From Labilithrix sp. (GTDB taxonomy: Bacteria > Myxococcota_A > Polyangia > Polyangiales > Polyangiaceae): a stretch of 64,000 nt of DNA. A program made the translations under genes and the position numbers. This document shows, piece after piece, positions 48,677 through 57,623 of the stretch. The notes under the pieces are model-generated. The model searched no databases. It was not told where the DNA came from and saw only the letters and a program-made list of their open reading frames with translations. The stretch lies in assembly GCA_019637175.1 (NCBI GenBank), contig JAHBWD010000038.1, forward strand, positions 1 to 64,000. Direction: 5' to 3'. The number at the start of each line of letters is the position of its first letter. Position 1 is the stretch's first letter.

Positions 48677-49786
48677 GTGGAGGCCGTGTCTGACGTGCGC
48701 CCCCCTTCGCCCGCTTCGATGTCGCCGAGCGCCGTCGATCTCACGCCTCTCGAACAGCTCGTGCAGCGCGCCTTCTCGGCCGAGCTCACCGCCACGCCGA
48801 TGCCCGGCGGCGCCTCCACGCGGCGCTACTTCAGGGTCTCGCTGCCCAACGCCCGAAGCGCGGTCGCGATGTTCGTCCCCGAAGGTGGAAAGCCCGAAGA
48901 GGTGCAGCGAGCGCACGACGGCGTCCGCTGGCCGTTCCTCGAGGTCCGCGATCTCCTCGCCGCGCACGGGATCGACGTGCCTCGCGTCCTCGCGGAGGAT
49001 ACGGCGCAAGGCTGGCTCGTCATCGAGGATCTCGGCGACGACACCCTCGCGAACTGGCTGCTCCGCAACCCGGGCGACAAGCTGCGCCTCTACACGAAGG
49101 CGGTGATCGATCTCGCGCGCGCCCAGGGCGAGCTCGCCGAGCTGCCGGGCGGCTCGGTCGTCGCCAGCCGCACGTTCGACTTCGATCTGCTCCGCTGGGA
49201 GATCGAGCACTTTCGCGAGTGGGGCCTCGACGCGCGCGCCAAGGCTCTCTCCGCCGACGACGCGCCGCGCTTCGCCGCCCTCGCCGATCGGCTCGCCCGC
49301 CGCGTCGCCGATCTCCCGCAGGGCTTCGTGCACCGCGACTACCAGTCGAGGAACCTCATGGTCGTCGAGACCGACGGCCGCGAGCGCCTCGTGTGGATCG
49401 ACTTCCAAGACGCGCTCCTCGGCCCGCGCGTCTACGATCTCGTCGCGCTCCTCAACGACAGCTACCAGCAGTTCGATCGCAGCTTCGTCGAAGCGCGCCT
49501 CGACGACTACGCGAGCGCCGCGGGGCTCGGCCCCGACGATCGCGCGAAGCTCGTCGACGAGTTCGATCTCGTCACCGTGCAGCGAAAGCTCAAAGACGCG
49601 GGGCGGTTCGTGTTCATCGATCGGAAGAAGCGCAACCCCTCTTTCCTTCGCTTCGTCACGCCGACGATCCACAAAGTCGACGCCGCGCTCGCGCGGCTCG
49701 AGGCGCGCGACGCGGACATGAAGGAGCTCCGCGCGATTCTTCGACGCACCCTCGGCGACGAGCTGCACGCTCAAGCGCAGAAGTGA
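48677..49786 (+). CDS. Phosphotransferase, AmgK-like sugar kinase
   Basis: A 369-residue protein of the choline/aminoglycoside phosphotransferase fold. It has GGASTRRYFRV (the AmgK-type nucleotide loop), LVIEDLGDD, HRDYQSRNLM with H219, D221 (base) and N226, and WIDFQDALLGPRVYDL with the metal D242. This resembles AmgK, which phosphorylates N-acetylmuramic acid or N-acetylglucosamine in cell-wall sugar recycling; other sugar kinases of the fold remain possible. GTG 48677 is preceded by AAAAAGGA six bases upstream. The usual MurU partner is not here. An outer membrane protein gene follows with a TGATG overlap. Confidence 0.8.
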   Translation: MEAVSDVRPPSPASMSPSAVDLTPLEQLVQRAFSAELTATPMPGGASTRRYFRVSLPNARSAVAMFVPEGGKPEEVQRAHDGVRWPFLEVRDLLAAHGIDVPRVLAEDTAQGWLVIEDLGDDTLANWLLRNPGDKLRLYTKAVIDLARAQGELAELPGGSVVASRTFDFDLLRWEIEHFREWGLDARAKALSADDAPRFAALADRLARRVADLPQGFVHRDYQSRNLMVVETDGRERLVWIDFQDALLGPRVYDLVALLNDSYQQFDRSFVEARLDDYASAAGLGPDDRAKLVDEFDLVTVQRKLKDAGRFVFIDRKKRNPSFLRFVTPTIHKVDAALARLEARDADMKELRAILRRTLGDELHAQAQK

Positions 49787-50781
49787 TGTTCCGCCGGGCG
49801 ACCGCCCTCGGCGCGCTCGCGATCGTCACGTTCGCCGGCGAGGCGTCGGCCGCGCCGTCGGCGCGCCTCGTGTACGTGAGAGACACGGGCGCCGAAGACT
49901 GCCCCGACGAGCCCGCGCTCCGCGCCGCCGTCGCCGCGCGCCTCGGCTACGATCCGTTCTTTCCTCACGCGGCGGCGACGCTCTTCGCCGAGGTCACGCG
50001 CGAAGGCGGCACGTATCGCGCGCGGGTGAAGCTCGTCGACGAGGGGAGCGTCGTGCGCGGCGCGCGCGATCTCGAGCACAAGGGGCCTCGCTGCGCCGAT
50101 CTCGTCGACGCGATGGCGCTCACGATGTCGATCGCGATCGATCCGCGGAGCCTGACGAGCCCGCCCGCGCCGAGCGTCGTCGAGGAGCCTCCGCGCCAAG
50201 ACGATCCACCGCCGGCCGAGGGCCCGCCCGCGCCGCCTCCGGCCGCGGTCGACGCGCCGCCTCCGCGCGCGGCCGCGCCGGAGATCGCGTCGCGCGTCGG
50301 GCTCTTCGCGACGCTCGCGGCGAGCGGCTGGTTCGGCGCGGCGCCCGCGCCCGCGACGGGGCTCACCGCCGGCGTAGGGCTTCGCCGCGACTGGCTCGCC
50401 GTCCTCGTCGAGGGCCGCTTCGATCTCCCGTCGTCGCGCGAGGTCGCCGCGGGTACGGTCGAGACCTCGCTGGTCGCCGGATCGATCGCGCCGTGCTTCG
50501 TCCGCGGCGTCGTGTTCGGCTGCGCGGTCGCGACGCTCGGCAGCCTCTCCGCCCGCGCGCGCGGCATCACTTTTCCCAGCAGCGACGACGCGCTCCACTT
50601 CCTCCTCGGCGGCCGCGCCGGCGTCGCGATCCCGCTCTCCGGCGCGGTCGAGATCCGCGCCCACGGCGACCTGCTCTACGCCGCGACGCCGCAGATCCTG
50701 CGGATCGACGGCCGCGACGTTTACACCCTGCCGCGCCTAGGGGCCGGAATTTCCGCGGGTTTCGGCGTCCATTTCTTTTGA
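49786..50781 (+). CDS. Exported outer-membrane beta-barrel-like protein
   Basis: A 331-residue protein with a signal peptide (LGALAIVTFAGEASA) and an N-terminal domain with paired cysteines (about residues 35-125), then a Pro-rich spacer (PPRQDDPPPAEGPPAPPPA) and a C-terminal half with short alternating strands ending GAGISAGFGVHFF, where a final aromatic residue is the usual outer-membrane barrel signal. No family is named. It begins in the TGATG overlap with the kinase gene and so may act in the same envelope process. Confidence 0.72.
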   Translation: MFRRATALGALAIVTFAGEASAAPSARLVYVRDTGAEDCPDEPALRAAVAARLGYDPFFPHAAATLFAEVTREGGTYRARVKLVDEGSVVRGARDLEHKGPRCADLVDAMALTMSIAIDPRSLTSPPAPSVVEEPPRQDDPPPAEGPPAPPPAAVDAPPPRAAAPEIASRVGLFATLAASGWFGAAPAPATGLTAGVGLRRDWLAVLVEGRFDLPSSREVAAGTVETSLVAGSIAPCFVRGVVFGCAVATLGSLSARARGITFPSSDDALHFLLGGRAGVAIPLSGAVEIRAHGDLLYAATPQILRIDGRDVYTLPRLGAGISAGFGVHFF

Positions 50782-50810
50782 CAGAACCTCGCCCCTGGCC
50801 CCAATCACTC
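50778..50810 (+). promoter_or_regulatory. Candidate promoter of the ECF sigma gene
   Basis: TTGACA (50778-50783) overlaps the end of the preceding gene. A GAACCT (50784-50789) and TCACTC (50805-50810), 15 bases apart, could also be an ECF-type promoter allowing self-activation. It would place transcription start at or next to the ATG at 50816. Confidence 0.3.
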
Positions 50811-50815
50811 TGGGT

Positions 50816-51370
50816 ATGGGAGAGGTCGAAGCCGCGTCCAAGGAGCGCTTTCACGCGCTCTTCTCGGCGGAGTTCGCCTGGATCTGGACCACCCTCCGCC
50901 GGCTCGGCGTCAAGCCGGCGGATCTCGAAGACGTGACCCACGACGTCCTCCTCGTCGTCTATCGCAAGCTCGACACGTACGACGCTTCGCGACCGCTGCG
51001 GCCGTGGCTCTTCGCTTTCGCGTACCGCGCGGCGTCCGACTACCGGCGCCTCGCGCGGCATCGCGAAGAGCCTTCGGAAGACGTCCCCGATCTCGAGGCG
51101 AGCGTCGCGGCGAGTGACGAGGTGTTGGAGAAGAAGCAAGAGAGCGCGCTCGTGCATGCCGCGCTCGCGCGCATCCATCTCGATCGGCGCGCCGTCTTGG
51201 TCGCGCACGAGATCGACGGGACACCCATGAAAGACATCGCGCAGTCGCTCGGCATCCCGCTCAACACGGCGTACTCGCGCCTGCGGATCGCGCGCGAAGA
51301 GCTCACCGCGGCGGTGCTGCGGATCCGCGCGAGGCGGCCGCGTACGGAGCAAACACGAGGTGAATCATGA
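50816..51370 (+). CDS. ECF-type RNA polymerase sigma factor
   Basis: A 184-residue sigma-70 family factor. Region 2: LEDVTHDVLLVVYRKLDTYDASRPLRPWLFAFAYRAASDYRR, with the usual D-x-x-Q/H-D-x-F/L-x-x-x-x and core W-L/F motifs. Region 4: LDRRAVLVAHEIDGTPMKDIAQSLGIPLNTAYSRLRIAREEL, the helix-turn-helix for the -35. No region 1 or 3. ATG 50816 has no Shine-Dalgarno upstream. The next gene overlaps by four bases (ATGA) and encodes a membrane protein that may be its regulator. Confidence 0.9.
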   Translation: MGEVEAASKERFHALFSAEFAWIWTTLRRLGVKPADLEDVTHDVLLVVYRKLDTYDASRPLRPWLFAFAYRAASDYRRLARHREEPSEDVPDLEASVAASDEVLEKKQESALVHAALARIHLDRRAVLVAHEIDGTPMKDIAQSLGIPLNTAYSRLRIAREELTAAVLRIRARRPRTEQTRGES

Positions 51371-52116
51371 CGGACGAAGGACACCTCGATCCGGAGATCG
51401 CCGCGATGCTGCGGCGCGAAGGCGAGCGCGTCGACGCGCCGGCCGGCGCGGCGTCGCGCGTGATGGAGAGGCTCGTCGCGTCGATCGGTCCGATCGGAGG
51501 GGGCGACGGAGGCGGAGGCGCCTCCGATCCGGGGCCGAGCGCAGGCGCGAGCGCGAGTGCGAGTGCGAGCGCGAGCGCGGGGCTCGCCGCCAAGGTGGTC
51601 CCGTACGTGCTCACCTTCGCGCTCGGCGCCGGAACCGGCGCCGCGGTCGTGATGCAGACGAGCGCGCCGCCGCCGATCCCCGCGGCGAGCGTGTCGCCCG
51701 CCCCGCGCCCGACGGCACCGGCGGCGATCGCCGAGCCCAGCGCGTCGATCGCGAGCGTCTCGATCGAGCAGCTCCCCTCGGCCGTCGTCGCGCCGACCGC
51801 GCGCCCCGCGCCGAGCGCGCCCGCCGATCCGCCCAAGGTCGACGAAGACGCGTTCGTCGCCGAGCGGCGGCTCCTCGACGCCGCGCGCACCGCGCTCGCG
51901 CGAGGCGATCACGCCGCGGCGCTCGCGTCGATCGACGATCACGTGAAGCGCTACGCCGGCGGCAGGCTCGTCGAAGAGCGAGAAGCGCTGCGCGTGCGCA
52001 CGCTCGCCGACGCGGGACGCGCCGACGAAGCGCGCGCGGCGGCGGCGCGGTTCAAGGCGAGGTGGCCGCGGAGCGTCTTGCTCCCCGCGGTCGAAGCCGC
52101 GGCGCAGTCTCCCTGA
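51367..52116 (+). CDS. Membrane protein paired with the ECF sigma factor (possible anti-sigma)
   Basis: A 249-residue protein. A short N-terminal cytoplasmic part (MTDEGHLDPEIAAMLRREGERVDAPAGAASRVMERL) precedes a Gly/Ala/Ser-rich linker and one membrane segment (VVPYVLTFALGAGTGAAVVM). The outside part is Pro/Ala-rich and ends with a helical TPR-like pair (AARTALARGDHAAALASIDDHV, ADAGRADEARAAAARFKARWP). The position directly after the sigma gene with ATGA overlap is that of an anti-sigma factor, but no zinc-binding anti-sigma motif is seen. GAGGTGA at 51357 serves as ribosome site. The repeated GCGAGTGCGAGT sequence encodes an Ala-Ser run (about residues 58-71). Confidence 0.75.
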   Translation: MTDEGHLDPEIAAMLRREGERVDAPAGAASRVMERLVASIGPIGGGDGGGGASDPGPSAGASASASASASAGLAAKVVPYVLTFALGAGTGAAVVMQTSAPPPIPAASVSPAPRPTAPAAIAEPSASIASVSIEQLPSAVVAPTARPAPSAPADPPKVDEDAFVAERRLLDAARTALARGDHAAALASIDDHVKRYAGGRLVEEREALRVRTLADAGRADEARAAAARFKARWPRSVLLPAVEAAAQSP

Positions 52117-52197
52117 GCGAAGAAGAAAAGCAGGGAGCGACCTTGGCGACGGGCGATTTCGTGACAAGCTCGCCGCGCCGGCCCCAAAACCCACCTG

Positions 52198-53370
52198 ATG
52201 AACGCGCTTCGCCTGTCTTTCATCCTGCTCGCGACCCTCACCGCCGCTTGCGGCGCGAAGGTGCTCGACGTCGGCTCGACCGGCGCGACCGGACCTTCGC
52301 AGGGCATCCCCGGCGGCCCCGCCGTCAAAGACGACGGCGCCTGGTTCCCCGAGAGCGCCTGCGTCCCCGTCGGTCCGACGCCGAAGGTCCTCTTCACCGA
52401 GAAGTACCTCAGCACGAGGTTTCTCCTCCCGGACGGCGAGACGCTCTGGTTCGACGGTCACGACACCGCCGACACGACCCTCGGCGTCAATCGCGTGTAT
52501 CGCGTCCCGACGGCCGGCGGCGCGGCCACGCGCGTCGACGTCGAGGGCTATCACGGCGGCGCCTTCGGCTTCTGGGACGGGAAGCTCGCGTACGTCAAGA
52601 GGCTCTACGAGGGGAGCGGATCGGGGCTCGACCCGCGCAAGGAGGTCGTCGCTCTCCTCGATCGGGCGAGCGGCGCCGAGACGCTCATTCCCAACCCGGG
52701 CGCGACGACCTACGTGAGCGGGCTTCGGCTCCACGCGACCGGGATCTACTGGGTGAGCCGCGAGTGGCGCGCCGACAAGCCTCAATCGATCTCGCGCTGG
52801 ACGCCCTCGGGCCCGATCGAGCTCACCTCGATCGAGAACGCGTCGGGGACGCTCACCGACGGCCGCGAGATCTTCTACCTTCGCTTCGAGCGCCTCGACG
52901 ACGGCTCGCACGAGATCCGCATCGAGGCCGTCCCCGTCGACGGCGGCGTGCCGCGCGTCCTTCGCCGGATGCCCTACGCGAACACGGAGCACTACGGGAT
53001 CGTCGGCGTCGACGGCGTCGAGCTCTACTTCACGATCGAGCGCACGACGCAAGGGGGCACGATCCAAGACGGCGACATCCTCGCGATGCCGAAGAGCGCC
53101 GTCGAGGGTAGCGGCCCGGAGCGCGTCGTGACGAAGGAGCAATGGTTCGGCTACGGCGTGACGATGGATCCCGATCACCTGTCGTGGGTCGATCAGAAAG
53201 ACCAAGCCACGATCGTTCGCGTGCGCCGCGACGGCACCGGCGCGACCGAGCGGATCGAGGGGCCGGGGCCGACGCGCTACGTGCAGACGCTCGCGGCCGA
53301 TCGCTGCAACCTCTACTGGTCCGTCGTCAATCCTCCGGCGATCTACGCGCGAACCCGCGTCCTGCCCTGA
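52198..53370 (+). CDS. Lipoprotein with beta-propeller-like repeats
   Basis: A 390-residue lipoprotein (LRLSFILLATLTAAC, lipobox TAAC). The body consists of repeated strand units such as GETLWFDGHDTADTT, GVNRVYRVPTAGGAATRV, LHATGIYWVSREWRAD and TDGREIFYLRFER, typical of seven- or eight-bladed propellers in exported proteins of unknown role. It follows the ECF sigma pair by 81 bp on the same strand and could be part of its output, although no promoter was tested. Confidence 0.75.
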   Translation: MNALRLSFILLATLTAACGAKVLDVGSTGATGPSQGIPGGPAVKDDGAWFPESACVPVGPTPKVLFTEKYLSTRFLLPDGETLWFDGHDTADTTLGVNRVYRVPTAGGAATRVDVEGYHGGAFGFWDGKLAYVKRLYEGSGSGLDPRKEVVALLDRASGAETLIPNPGATTYVSGLRLHATGIYWVSREWRADKPQSISRWTPSGPIELTSIENASGTLTDGREIFYLRFERLDDGSHEIRIEAVPVDGGVPRVLRRMPYANTEHYGIVGVDGVELYFTIERTTQGGTIQDGDILAMPKSAVEGSGPERVVTKEQWFGYGVTMDPDHLSWVDQKDQATIVRVRRDGTGATERIEGPGPTRYVQTLAADRCNLYWSVVNPPAIYARTRVLP

Positions 53371-53396
53371 CGCGAGGCGTGATAGCTTGCGCTCCG

Positions 53397-55463
53397 ATGA
53401 AGCGCACGCGCTCGCGCTCGGAGCCGCCGCCGCCGAAGGCGGTCGATGTCCACCCGCACGGCCTCTACCTGCGCGAAGACAGCGAGCTCTTGCCGCTCTG
53501 GGCGGGCGCGATGCACTACTGGCGGCACGCGCCCGAAGACTGGGGGCCGTGCCTCGACGCGATGAAGGCGATGGGCCTTCGCCTCGTCGACACCTACGTG
53601 CCGTGGGGCGTGCACGAGACGTCGCAGGGCAGCTTCGACTTCGGTGAGCGCTACGCCCGGCTCGACGTCGCGCGCTTCGTGCGCCTCGCGCACCAGAAGG
53701 GCCTCAAGGTCATCGCGCGTCCGGGCCCGCACATCAACGCCGAGCTCACGTTCTTCGGTCTGCCCGAGCGCGTCGTCTGGGATCGCGAGTGCCAGGCGCG
53801 CACCCCGCGCGACAACCCCGTCATCCTTCCGCTCGTTCCCACGTGCTTCCCCGTGCCGAGCTACGCGAGCGACGCGTTCCACGACGAGGCGGCGCTGTGG
53901 TTCGAAGCCGTCGGTCGCGTGCTCTCGCCCCTCCTGTATCCGCACGGGCCGATCGTGATGATGCAGATCGACAACGAGGGCGCGCTCTACTTCCGCGACG
54001 GGCCTTACGACCAGGATTATCACCCCGACGCGGTGCGCCTCTTCCGCACGTTCCTCCGCGAGAAGTACTCGAGCGTGAAGAGCCTCCGCGAGGCGTGGAG
54101 CGTCACGAACGGCGACGCGACGATGACGTTCGCCAACGTCGTGCCGCCGGTGCGCTTCGACGCCAAGCAAGCCGAAGAGCTCGCGCGCCACCTCGACTGG
54201 ATGGAGTTCCACGAGCACCTGCTCGCCGAGGCGATGGGCCGCTTCGGGCAGGCGCTCGAGAACGCGGGCCTCGCGTCGGTGCCGACGCTCCACAACTTCC
54301 CGCTCGGCGAGGCGGCGACGCCGCTGAACCCGACGCGCATGGGCGAGGTCGTCGATCTGATCGGCCTCGACTATTACCACCCTGCGAACCCGCAGCATCA
54401 CATGACGATCCTGCGGCGCACGGGCGAGCTCGCCACCCGCTGCGGAGGCCTCGGCGTCCCGCCGTTCGGCGCGGAGGTCGGCGCGGGCTTTCCGCCGTTC
54501 TTCCCCCCGCTCGACGACAAGGATTCGCTCTACGCGCTCATGTGCGCGATGGCCTACGGCCTACGCGGCTTCAACCTCTACATGGCGGTCGATCGCGATC
54601 GCTGGGTGGGCGCGCCCATCGACGTGCACGGGATGCCTCGGCGCCTCGCCGACGAGTATCACGCGCTCGTCACCGCGCTCGACGCGACGAGCTTCCACAC
54701 GCTGCGCCGGCGGACGCCGGTGAAGCTCGTCGTGCCGCGCGCTCTCCGGCGGCTCGCGCGCGCCACGCACGCGTTCGGTCCGGTCACGCCCGCGGCGTTC
54801 AACATCGCCGGCGCCGGGCCCCTCGAGAGCTGCCTCGAAGACGACTTCGGTCTCGGCGAGGTCGCGCCGATCGTGGGCGAGTCTTTCGTGCGCGCGTTCG
54901 AGCGCGCGCTCCTCGCGCGCGGCGTGCCGTTCGCCTACGCCGGCGGCGAGAGCCTCGAGGCGAGCGTCCACGACGCCGCGTGGATCGTCTGCACGACCGC
55001 CGGCGGCTTGAAGCGCGACGTGCTCACCACCTTGCGCGCCGCCAAGGAGCGCGGCGTCGAGGTGACGATCGGCCCTCACGTCCCGAAGCGCGACGGCGCG
55101 ATGCGCGAGCTCGAGAAGCCGCACGACGCGCGCGGCCTCGACGTCGAGCCGCTCGAAGATCCTTCGCGCGCCGACGCGCTCGTCGCCAAGCGCATCGACG
55201 AGCTGTCGCTGCCGGCGTTCACCGTCGACGTCCCCGACGTTCACGTCACGGTGCACGAAGACGCCGAGGGCACGCCGCGCGTCGCCTTCGTGATGAACCC
55301 GACCGCGAAACCCGTCGTCGCCACGGTGGGGCTCGGCCGCACGCGCGCGCTCGTCGATCTCCTTCCGCGCGCGCGCGCGCCGAAGCGCATCGACGCGGAG
55401 GCCGGCGCCTTCGTGGTCGAAGTGCCGGCCCGCACCGTGCGGATGTTCTCGATCGAGAGCTGA
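53397..55463 (+). CDS. Glycoside hydrolase family 35 (beta-galactosidase-like)
   Basis: A 688-residue enzyme. The catalytic TIM barrel spans about residues 20-380: LPLWAGAMHYWRHAPEDWGPCLDAMKAMGLRLVDTYVPWGVHE is the GH35 opening, with QIDNEGALYF carrying the acid/base E194 and PFGAEVGAGF the probable nucleophile E360. The remainder resembles a GH42-type trimerisation domain (VTPAAFNIAGAGP, then ARGVPFAYAGGES). GH35 enzymes release galactose (or, less often, glucosamine) from the non-reducing end. No signal peptide is seen, so it acts in the cytoplasm. The preceding gene is a lipoprotein and the next is convergent. Confidence 0.85.
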   Translation: MKRTRSRSEPPPPKAVDVHPHGLYLREDSELLPLWAGAMHYWRHAPEDWGPCLDAMKAMGLRLVDTYVPWGVHETSQGSFDFGERYARLDVARFVRLAHQKGLKVIARPGPHINAELTFFGLPERVVWDRECQARTPRDNPVILPLVPTCFPVPSYASDAFHDEAALWFEAVGRVLSPLLYPHGPIVMMQIDNEGALYFRDGPYDQDYHPDAVRLFRTFLREKYSSVKSLREAWSVTNGDATMTFANVVPPVRFDAKQAEELARHLDWMEFHEHLLAEAMGRFGQALENAGLASVPTLHNFPLGEAATPLNPTRMGEVVDLIGLDYYHPANPQHHMTILRRTGELATRCGGLGVPPFGAEVGAGFPPFFPPLDDKDSLYALMCAMAYGLRGFNLYMAVDRDRWVGAPIDVHGMPRRLADEYHALVTALDATSFHTLRRRTPVKLVVPRALRRLARATHAFGPVTPAAFNIAGAGPLESCLEDDFGLGEVAPIVGESFVRAFERALLARGVPFAYAGGESLEASVHDAAWIVCTTAGGLKRDVLTTLRAAKERGVEVTIGPHVPKRDGAMRELEKPHDARGLDVEPLEDPSRADALVAKRIDELSLPAFTVDVPDVHVTVHEDAEGTPRVAFVMNPTAKPVVATVGLGRTRALVDLLPRARAPKRIDAEAGAFVVEVPARTVRMFSIES

Positions 55464-55475
55464 GTTACGTGCAGG

Positions 55476-56123
55476 TTACATGCAGCCGATCGGCGTGTTG
55501 CACGTGCGGAACTTGCGCTGGCCGCACGTGACCTCGTGGCAGTTGCCGCCGTCGCACTGCGCGTTCGTCTTGCAGAGGTCGCCTTGGCCCGGGTTGCACC
55601 CGTTGTTGTCGCAGGCCGTCTGCGGACCGCCTCCGCCGATGAGCTGGAGGCAGCACCGCGCGGCCGCGCCGTTGCAGTCGGCGGGCTCGTCGCAGCGTAC
55701 GCGCGTCGTGCCGCCCGAGCCGGGGCCGACGACGGTGCACGCGTTGTTCTGCGTCTCGCACGTCGATCCGCCGTCGGCGCGCATGCAGCAGTAGCTGTTG
55801 TTCCCGCCGCCTCCGCCGCCTCCTCCGGCGTCACACTCGCTGGCGCCGCACGTGACCTTGCCGGGGTTCGACTGACCGGTGCCGGCGTCGGTGCCGCCCT
55901 CGGTGCTCGCGTCGCCGCCGCTCGAGCCGCTCGATCCGCTCGATCCGCTGGACCCGCTCGATCCACTCGATCCGCTGGACCCGCTCGATCCGCTCGACGA
56001 GCCGTCCTCGCCTGCGTCCTCGTCGGGCGTCACCCCTTCGTCGGAGCTGCAGCCGACGAGCGCCGACGTGAGGCCCCATCCAAACAACGCTGCGCACGTC
56101 GCCACGACCGCAAGACGCTTCAT
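55476..56123 (-). CDS. Cys-rich lipoprotein with long Gly-Ser-Ser tract
   Basis: A 215-residue lipoprotein: MKRLAVVATCAALFGWGLTSALVGC has lipobox LVGC. A repetitive Gly-Ser-Ser tract (about residues 43-69) and a poly-Gly run (residues 103-110) separate it from a C-terminal Cys-rich part with SYCCMRADGG, CDEPADCNG and CKTNAQCDGGNCHEVTCG, likely a disulfide-bonded domain of the type found in several myxobacterial surface lipoproteins. The tract is encoded by nonamer repeats. It follows the outer-membrane gene at 56225 by 101 bp. Confidence 0.78.
   Translation of the reverse strand: MKRLAVVATCAALFGWGLTSALVGCSSDEGVTPDEDAGEDGSSSGSSGSSGSSGSSGSSGSSGSSGSSGGDASTEGGTDAGTGQSNPGKVTCGASECDAGGGGGGGGNNSYCCMRADGGSTCETQNNACTVVGPGSGGTTRVRCDEPADCNGAAARCCLQLIGGGGPQTACDNNGCNPGQGDLCKTNAQCDGGNCHEVTCGQRKFRTCNTPIGCM
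55921..55998. repeat. 9-bp tandem repeats encoding a Gly-Ser-Ser tract
   Basis: About eight units of the form CTCGATCCG (with CTGGACCCG and CTCGATCCA variants) run in tandem. The unit is the same as at 12325-12429, in a related lipoprotein 43 kb away. Each unit keeps frame, so copy number may vary between strains. Confidence 0.8.
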
Positions 56124-56224
56124 GCGTCACCTCCCGCCGATCGAATTGTGCGCTGGTTGAGAATCGAAAGCCAACCTCTGTCGTCGCCTACATCGGAACG
56201 ACGTGGTCACTCGACTGACCGGCC

Positions 56225-56947
56225 TCAGAACGCATATCGGATCGAGGGTCCGACATCGACGATGAGCGGCGTATCGGCGCCGATGGCTCGCTGGAAGCCG
56301 CCTGCGTGGCGGATGCCCGCGCTCAGGCCGAGCGCGAAGTGACGATCGAGCTGGTACCACTCGAGGCCGACTCTGCCGCCGGCGTAGAAGCCGAGCGTCT
56401 CGGCGTCGGCGAAGCCGATGATCCCGAGGGCGTTGGTGCGGATGTCGGCCTTCATGAAGCCGAAGTTGCCCTGCCCGTAGATCCCGAAGCGAGGGGTGAA
56501 CCGCGCCGTGAAGCGTGCTCCGCCTCCGAAGCCGAAGATGGGAAACGCGCGCGTTCGCGGCGGCGGCTGCGAGCCGGACGTATCGGTGAACGCGAGCTCG
56601 CCTTCGCCGAACAGCATGAGCCAGTTGAAGATCTCGTAGCCGAGCTGGGTGTGGAGCCACAGCGCGGGCGGCGCGAGGTTGCCGAACTGTCCGAGGAAGG
56701 CCATCGCGCCGATCGACGAGTCGAGCACCAGCGTCTTCTTGTAAGGCGGCGGCGGCGGCGCTTCGAGCGGAGGCGCGGCGTCGACTTGGGCGAGCGCGAC
56801 GCTCGCGCGATCCTTCTCGAGATCGATCGAAGACGGCGCGATCGTCTCGGGCGTCGCCGGAGCGGGCGCGGGCTCGTCGGCGCGCGCTGGAAGGGCGAGG
56901 GCCGACGCGATCGCGAAGCACGCTGCGCCGACGCTCACCGCCTTCAT
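56225..56947 (-). CDS. Exported outer-membrane beta-barrel-like protein
   Basis: A 240-residue protein with a signal peptide (AACFAIASALALPARA). After a Pro/Ala-rich segment (APAPATPETIAP and LEAPPPPPYKK) the chain shows short alternating strands with aromatic girdles (FIFNWLMLF-like, FGIYGQGNFGFMKADIR, GLEWYQLDRHFALGLSAGIRH) ending in SIRYAF, the C-terminal Phe usual for outer membrane barrels. No enzymatic motif. ATG 56947 starts MKAVSVG at the signal peptide; an upstream in-frame ATG adds 16 residues and is less likely. Confidence 0.72.
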   Translation of the reverse strand: MKAVSVGAACFAIASALALPARADEPAPAPATPETIAPSSIDLEKDRASVALAQVDAAPPLEAPPPPPYKKTLVLDSSIGAMAFLGQFGNLAPPALWLHTQLGYEIFNWLMLFGEGELAFTDTSGSQPPPRTRAFPIFGFGGGARFTARFTPRFGIYGQGNFGFMKADIRTNALGIIGFADAETLGFYAGGRVGLEWYQLDRHFALGLSAGIRHAGGFQRAIGADTPLIVDVGPSIRYAF

Positions 56948-57059
56948 CCTCGACGAGGCTATCCGCGAAGAGCGCGTGAAGCTATCGCTTCTCACGCTCT
57001 TTGCCCTCTGGACGCGCTCGCGGACGAGCGCCTATCCCGACGCGCTCGAAGACTCGCGC

Positions 57060-57602
57060 TCAGCGGAAATTCTGCACGCTCCAGACGCTTCCCTTCGCGG
57101 TCGTCGCGAACCCGCACGCGACCTTCGTGTAGCGGGTGCTCGCCATCGCTTCGTAGTGGCCGCCGCCGGGCCCCTCGCCCCACATCATCTCGAGGCACTT
57201 GGTGATCATCTTCTCGGGCGTGCCGGCAAAGCCGGGGCACTCGTTCTGTCCCTGCTCCTGGCACTTGCCGAACGCGCCGTGCGGCGCGTTCTTGTCGCCG
57301 TCGCTCTTCGCTTGGCCGTCGGAGCAAGCCTCGGCCTCGGCCCATCGCGCGTAGGGCGCGAGGCCCATGGTCTTGCGGTACTCGTTGATCGTCGCGACGC
57401 AGATCTCGGCGGCGCTGCCGCCGCCGGGGTTCGTCGACGATCCCGAAGATCCTGGAGCGCTGCCCGAGGATCCCGGAGCGCCGCTCGAGGATCCGTCGTC
57501 GCCCGAAGATCCGCCGCCGCCACCCGAGCGAAGCGACGTCGCGCCGTCGCTGCACGAGGCCATGAGCGCGACGAGCGTCGCGAGCGGGAGAGCCCTCCAC
57601 AT
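57060..57602 (-). CDS. CAP (SCP/PR-1) domain lipoprotein
   Basis: A 180-residue lipoprotein: LATLVALMASC, then a Gly/Ser-rich linker. Residues about 65-180 are a CAP domain: ICVATINEYRKTMGLAPYARW, the H in APHGAF, E/C-x-x-E-C near QNECPG, GHYEAMASTRYTKVACGFA with the family H-Y-x-x-M/I-x-x-x-x-Y-x-x-V-x-C-G signature, and final WSVQNF. CAP proteins are secreted and the bacterial roles are mostly unknown. The start lies 21 bp after the sdhB stop, close enough for cotranscription with succinate dehydrogenase, although no functional link is obvious. Confidence 0.85.
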   Translation of the reverse strand: MWRALPLATLVALMASCSDGATSLRSGGGGGSSGDDGSSSGAPGSSGSAPGSSGSSTNPGGGSAAEICVATINEYRKTMGLAPYARWAEAEACSDGQAKSDGDKNAPHGAFGKCQEQGQNECPGFAGTPEKMITKCLEMMWGEGPGGGHYEAMASTRYTKVACGFATTAKGSVWSVQNFR

Positions 57603-57623
57603 GATCCGAAGCGTATCGCGCGG

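Noticed and set aside
51536..51590. Ala/Ser repeat in the ECF partner gene as a mobile or regulatory repeat
   Set aside because: It is a short in-frame low-complexity linker, common in exported proteins of this genome.
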